A stretch of 8,173 nt of DNA from an uncultured Aquincola sp. GTDB lineage: Bacteria > Pseudomonadota > Gammaproteobacteria > Burkholderiales > Burkholderiaceae. Position 1 is the first letter of the stretch. The number at the start of each line of letters is the position of its first letter. The notes beneath the pieces were generated by a model that worked only from the letters and a program-made list of their open reading frames with translations, ran no database searches and was not told the origin of the DNA. Below, one piece after another: positions 5,931-8,173 of this stretch. The translations under genes and the position numbers were made by a program. The stretch spans positions 1 through 8,173 of the forward strand of contig CAKZXL010000285.1 in the NCBI GenBank assembly GCA_937883885.1, in the 5' to 3' direction.

Positions 5931-7062
5931 AAAGGCCGAGCGCGCGCCCGGCAAGCCAGCGCTTGGCGCCGGGCAGGTGATCGACCAGACTCAGGCCGCG
6001 GTTGCGAAGTTCCCGCAGCCAGGGCGCGGGCGGAGCGAACAGGTGCAGCAGGCCATCGGTGACGGTGGCCATGGCCGCGGTGGGGCCCAGGCGGCGGCGG
6101 GCATAACGCGCCAGCAGCCGCTCGTCGCCGAGCGGGCGCCAGGCTTCGCGCGCGGCCAGGGTCTCGGCCAGGGCCTGCACATCGGCCAGGCCCAGGTTCA
6201 GGCCCTGCCCGGCCAGCGGATGCACCACGTGCGCGCTGTCGCCCAGCAGCACCCAGCCGGGGCCGCTGAAGCGGCGGGCCTGGCCCACGCCCAGCGGCCA
6301 GGCGGCGCGTTCGCTGCCCAGTTGCAGGCGGCCGGCGGCGCCGCCGGTGGCGTCGTTCAGGGCCTGCTCGAACTCGGCGCCGGGCAGTGCCAGCAGCTCG
6401 GCGGCTCGGGCCTCGGGCAGCGACCACACCAGGCCGTAGGAACAGCCCGGCTGCGGCCGGTCGAAGGGCAGCAGCGCCAGCACGTCGGGCGAGCGGAACC
6501 ACTGGCGGGCCGTGCCGTCGTGCGGCCGGTCGGCCACCAGGCGGGCGGCGATGGCGCGGTGGCCGTACCAGTGCATGTCGAAGTGGATGCCCAGGCGCTC
6601 GCGGGTGGCCGAATGCTTGCCTTCGCACAGCGCGGTCAGGGGCGCGTCCACGGTCTCGTCGGGGCCGGCGCGGCGCACGTGCGGCGCAAAGCGCAGCGCC
6701 GCATGCAGCACTTCTTCCAGCGCCGCGGCATCGACGATCCAGCACAGCGCAGGCACCGCCTGGTCCCAGGCCGAAAAGCGGATGGCGCCGGGCTGTGCAT
6801 CGCCCTGCACCTGCATGTCGTGCACCGGCGTCACCGCATCGGGCGGCAGCGCTTCCCACACCTTGAGCGACTGCAGCAGCGCCATCGAAGCGGCATTGAG
6901 CGCATAGGTGCGCACATCGGGCTGGCCGGTGGGCGCCGGGCCCGCCTGCAGCACCACCCGCAGCCCCTGGCGCGACAAGGCCAGCGCCAGGCTCGCCCCC
7001 ACGGCGCCCGCGCCGCGGATGCACACGTCGGTCGGCTCGCTGCCCATGCGGTTGGAAGTCAT
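5929..7062 (-). CDS. UbiH/UbiF/COQ6-type FAD-dependent hydroxylase
   Basis: 377 residues from the ATG at 7062. The N-terminal Rossmann FAD motif is CIRGAGAVGASLALAL (GxGxxG at 17-22), followed by RTYALN (51-56), the family's conserved arginine region. The second FAD motif, GDSAHVVHPLAGQGLNLGLAD (274-294), is the signature of the ubiquinone hydroxylases. Between them LTALCEGKHSATRERLG (142-158) takes the place of the usual GADGxxSxxR, with glutamate for the aspartate. These enzymes hydroxylate the aromatic ring of ubiquinone precursors using NAD(P)H and oxygen. Which ring position this one serves (UbiH, UbiF, UbiI or broader) cannot be told from sequence. A UbiH-type gene just ahead of dsbC is a familiar order in Burkholderiales. 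Other in-frame ATGs are at 7071 and 7047, and none has a clear ribosome site. The start was chosen for its distance from the -10 box and for the length before the FAD motif. Confidence 0.9.
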   Translation of the reverse strand: MTSNRMGSEPTDVCIRGAGAVGASLALALSRQGLRVVLQAGPAPTGQPDVRTYALNAASMALLQSLKVWEALPPDAVTPVHDMQVQGDAQPGAIRFSAWDQAVPALCWIVDAAALEEVLHAALRFAPHVRRAGPDETVDAPLTALCEGKHSATRERLGIHFDMHWYGHRAIAARLVADRPHDGTARQWFRSPDVLALLPFDRPQPGCSYGLVWSLPEARAAELLALPGAEFEQALNDATGGAAGRLQLGSERAAWPLGVGQARRFSGPGWVLLGDSAHVVHPLAGQGLNLGLADVQALAETLAAREAWRPLGDERLLARYARRRLGPTAAMATVTDGLLHLFAPPAPWLRELRNRGLSLVDHLPGAKRWLAGRALGL

Positions 7063-7069
7063 GCAGGGC

Positions 7070-7075
7070 ATTGTA
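7070..7075 (-). promoter_or_regulatory. Candidate -10 box for the hydroxylase-led operon
   Basis: TACAAT on the minus strand matches five of six -10 bases and ends seven bases before the ATG at 7062, so transcription would begin at or next to the start codon. The -35 at 17-base spacing (GAGGCG) is poor, as expected if an activator or another feature compensates. It overlaps the alternative ATG at 7071, which argues against that start. Confidence 0.4.
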
Positions 7076-7080
7076 GGGAG

Positions 7081-7112
7081 CGGCCCCCTGCCCGCCTCGC
7101 CTGCAGGGGCCG
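7081..7112. repeat. Inverted repeat in the divergent intergenic region
   Basis: CGGCCCCCTG (7081-7090) pairs with CAGGGGCCG (7104-7112) with one bulged C, around a 13-base loop. It lies between the divergent hydroxylase and MOSC genes and covers the spacer and -35 area of the hydroxylase promoter. It could be an operator, a transcribed hairpin in the MOSC leader, or chance in GC-rich DNA. The rest of the 100-base gap shows only more GC-rich sequence. Confidence 0.35.
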
Positions 7113-7162
7113 GCCCTGCCGGGCGCGCCCGAAAGGGGGTGGCGGCGGGCAGAATGCGCCGC

Positions 7163-8017
7163 ATGAGCGACCATTCCGTGACCGTGCACTCGCTGCACCT
7201 CCATCCCATCAAGTCCTGCGCCGGCATCGCGGTGCGCGAGGGCCTGCTGATCGAAACCGGCCTGGAGCTGGACCGCGCCTGGATGGTGGTGGACGACGAG
7301 GGCCGCTTCCTCACCCAGCGCGAGCTGCCGCAGATGCAGCTGGTCAAGCCCACGCTGCGCACCGAGGACCTGGTGCTGCGCGCGCCCGGCATGCTGGCGC
7401 TGCACCTGGCCATCCACGCGGTGGAAGAACCCTGCCGCGCCACCGTGTGGGGCGATGAGGTGGCCGCCTACGACATGGGCAAAGTGGCCGCGCAGTGGTT
7501 CACCGACTACCTGGGCCGGCCGGCGCGGCTGGTGCGCTTCGACCCCGAGCACCAACGCGCCTGCGACGCCCGCTGGACCGGCGGCCTGCCGGCGCAGACG
7601 GCGTTTGCCGATGGTTTCCCGCTGCTGGTGGCTTCCACCGCCTCGCTGGCGGAGCTGAACCGCCGCCTGGCCGCAGCCGGCCACCCGCCCGCGGCGATGG
7701 AGCGCTTCCGGCCCAACCTGGTGCTGGAAGGGCTGGAGGACGCGCATGCCGAGGACTTCATCGACGAGCTGACGATCGAATCGCCGCAGGGCCCCATCGT
7801 GCTCAAGCTGGTCAAGCCCTGCTCACGCTGCAGCATCCCCGACGTGGACCCGACGACGGCCCAGACCGGCCACGCCATCACCGACACGCTGCTGGGCTAC
7901 CGCGCCGACCCGCGGCTCAACGGCGCCCTCACCTTCGGCATGAACGCCATCATCGTCAGCGGCATCGACCATCTGTTGCAGGTCGGCGCGCGGGGGGAAG
8001 GGACGATTGCGTTTTAG
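7163..8017 (+). CDS. MOSC domain protein, mARC/YcbX-like molybdenum-cofactor enzyme
   Basis: 284 residues. The N-terminal MOSC beta-barrel domain starts with [17 protein letters not shown] (8-24), with [19 protein letters not shown] (36-54), both typical of YcbX/mARC proteins. The MOSC domain follows (about 125-280), with FRPNLVLEG (182-190) and [19 protein letters not shown] (218-236). Cys223 aligns with the cysteine that binds molybdenum in mARC enzymes. That mapping is from memory of the family and not an alignment run here. Relatives reduce N-hydroxylated bases and similar N-oxygenated compounds. E. coli YcbX also has a C-terminal 2Fe-2S domain. It is absent here, so electrons would need to come from a separate protein, as for mARC. 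No signal peptide is present. ATG 7163 was chosen; ATG 7154 (three residues longer) is nearly as good, and a purine run AAAGGGGGTG lies upstream. The stop overlaps the pirin gene stop. Confidence 0.92.
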   Translation: MSDHSVTVHSLHLHPIKSCAGIAVREGLLIETGLELDRAWMVVDDEGRFLTQRELPQMQLVKPTLRTEDLVLRAPGMLALHLAIHAVEEPCRATVWGDEVAAYDMGKVAAQWFTDYLGRPARLVRFDPEHQRACDARWTGGLPAQTAFADGFPLLVASTASLAELNRRLAAAGHPPAAMERFRPNLVLEGLEDAHAEDFIDELTIESPQGPIVLKLVKPCSRCSIPDVDPTTAQTGHAITDTLLGYRADPRLNGALTFGMNAIIVSGIDHLLQVGARGEGTIAF

Positions 8018-8173
8018 GCCGGCCGTTTGTCTGGCAGCGGAATGAACTCGGTTTCCCCCGGCACCGGCGCAAACCGCTGCGCCGCCCAGTCGTCGGCCGC
8101 CTGCACGATGCGCTCCTTGCGGCTGGAGACGAAGTTCCACCACATGTAGCGGTGGCCCAGCGGGTCGCCGCCC
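8014..8173 (-). CDS. Pirin family protein, C-terminal fragment
   Basis: The minus-strand frame runs in from the right edge and ends at TAA (8016-8014), giving 52 complete codons. The translation begins [17 protein letters not shown], continues [17 protein letters not shown] and ends [16 protein letters not shown]. The [14 protein letters not shown] pattern followed by VPGE.EFIPLP is the end of the pirin C-terminal cupin domain. Bacterial pirins are about 280-300 residues, so some 80 percent lies outside the window, including the N-terminal metal-binding histidines. Some pirins have quercetin 2,3-dioxygenase activity and others regulate metabolism. Nothing here tells which. This gene is too short in the window to judge further. 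Confidence 0.9.
   Translation of the reverse strand, partial: GGDPLGHRYMWWNFVSSRKERIVQAADDWAAQRFAPVPGETEFIPLPDKRPA

Noticed and set aside
5545..7458. Plus-strand open frame of 637 codons across dsbC, the hydroxylase and the MOSC start
   Set aside because: It crosses three well-supported genes and a divergent promoter region, and its product is low-complexity shadow sequence.
5912..7747. Minus-strand open frame of 611 codons overlapping the hydroxylase and MOSC genes
   Set aside because: It is out of frame with the hydroxylase and antisense to MOSC. It reads as Arg/Gly/Ala-rich without any family signature.

Overview
The window is about 8.2 kb of very GC-rich, densely coding chromosomal DNA. 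Gene content and protein style (a UbiH-type hydroxylase followed by DsbC, DUF3429, a cytosolic M61 peptidase with a PDZ domain, DUF3108) point to a betaproteobacterium, most likely Burkholderiales of the Rubrivivax/Leptothrix/Roseateles kind. This is a judgement from recognised families, not from a search. I see no mobile element, tRNA, rRNA, CRISPR array or sign of recent transfer. It looks like core housekeeping sequence.

Layout, left to right. Bases 1-434 (+) hold the 3' end of a pyridoxamine-5'-phosphate-oxidase-like flavoprotein. After a 132-base gap with a weak hairpin comes a small unrecognised 82-residue gene (567-815, +). From 828 to 7062 six genes lie on the minus strand, read right to left: a UbiH/COQ6-type FAD hydroxylase, the periplasmic disulfide isomerase DsbC, a DUF3429 membrane protein, an M61 (glycyl aminopeptidase type) metallopeptidase, a membrane-anchored DUF3108 protein with a long Ala/Pro linker, and a crotonase-family enoyl-CoA hydratase. 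Gaps between them are 10, 52, 25, -16 and 62 bases, so the first five could be one transcript. The hydratase may also have its own promoter. A divergent 100-base region separates the hydroxylase from a MOSC-domain molybdenum-cofactor protein (7163-8017, +). That gene ends tail to tail, with overlapping stop codons, against the 3' end of a pirin-type cupin gene (8014-8173, -).

The minus-strand genes do not form an obvious single pathway: quinone synthesis, periplasmic disulfide shuffling, peptide hydrolysis and fatty-acid oxidation. The tightest link is M61 with DUF3108, whose reading frames overlap. No clearly new system is visible. The points most worth checking are the TolA/TonB-like build of the DUF3108 protein, a possible leaderless start for the hydroxylase, the compact mARC-like MOSC protein, the unrecognised small gene and the two very tight convergent gene ends.
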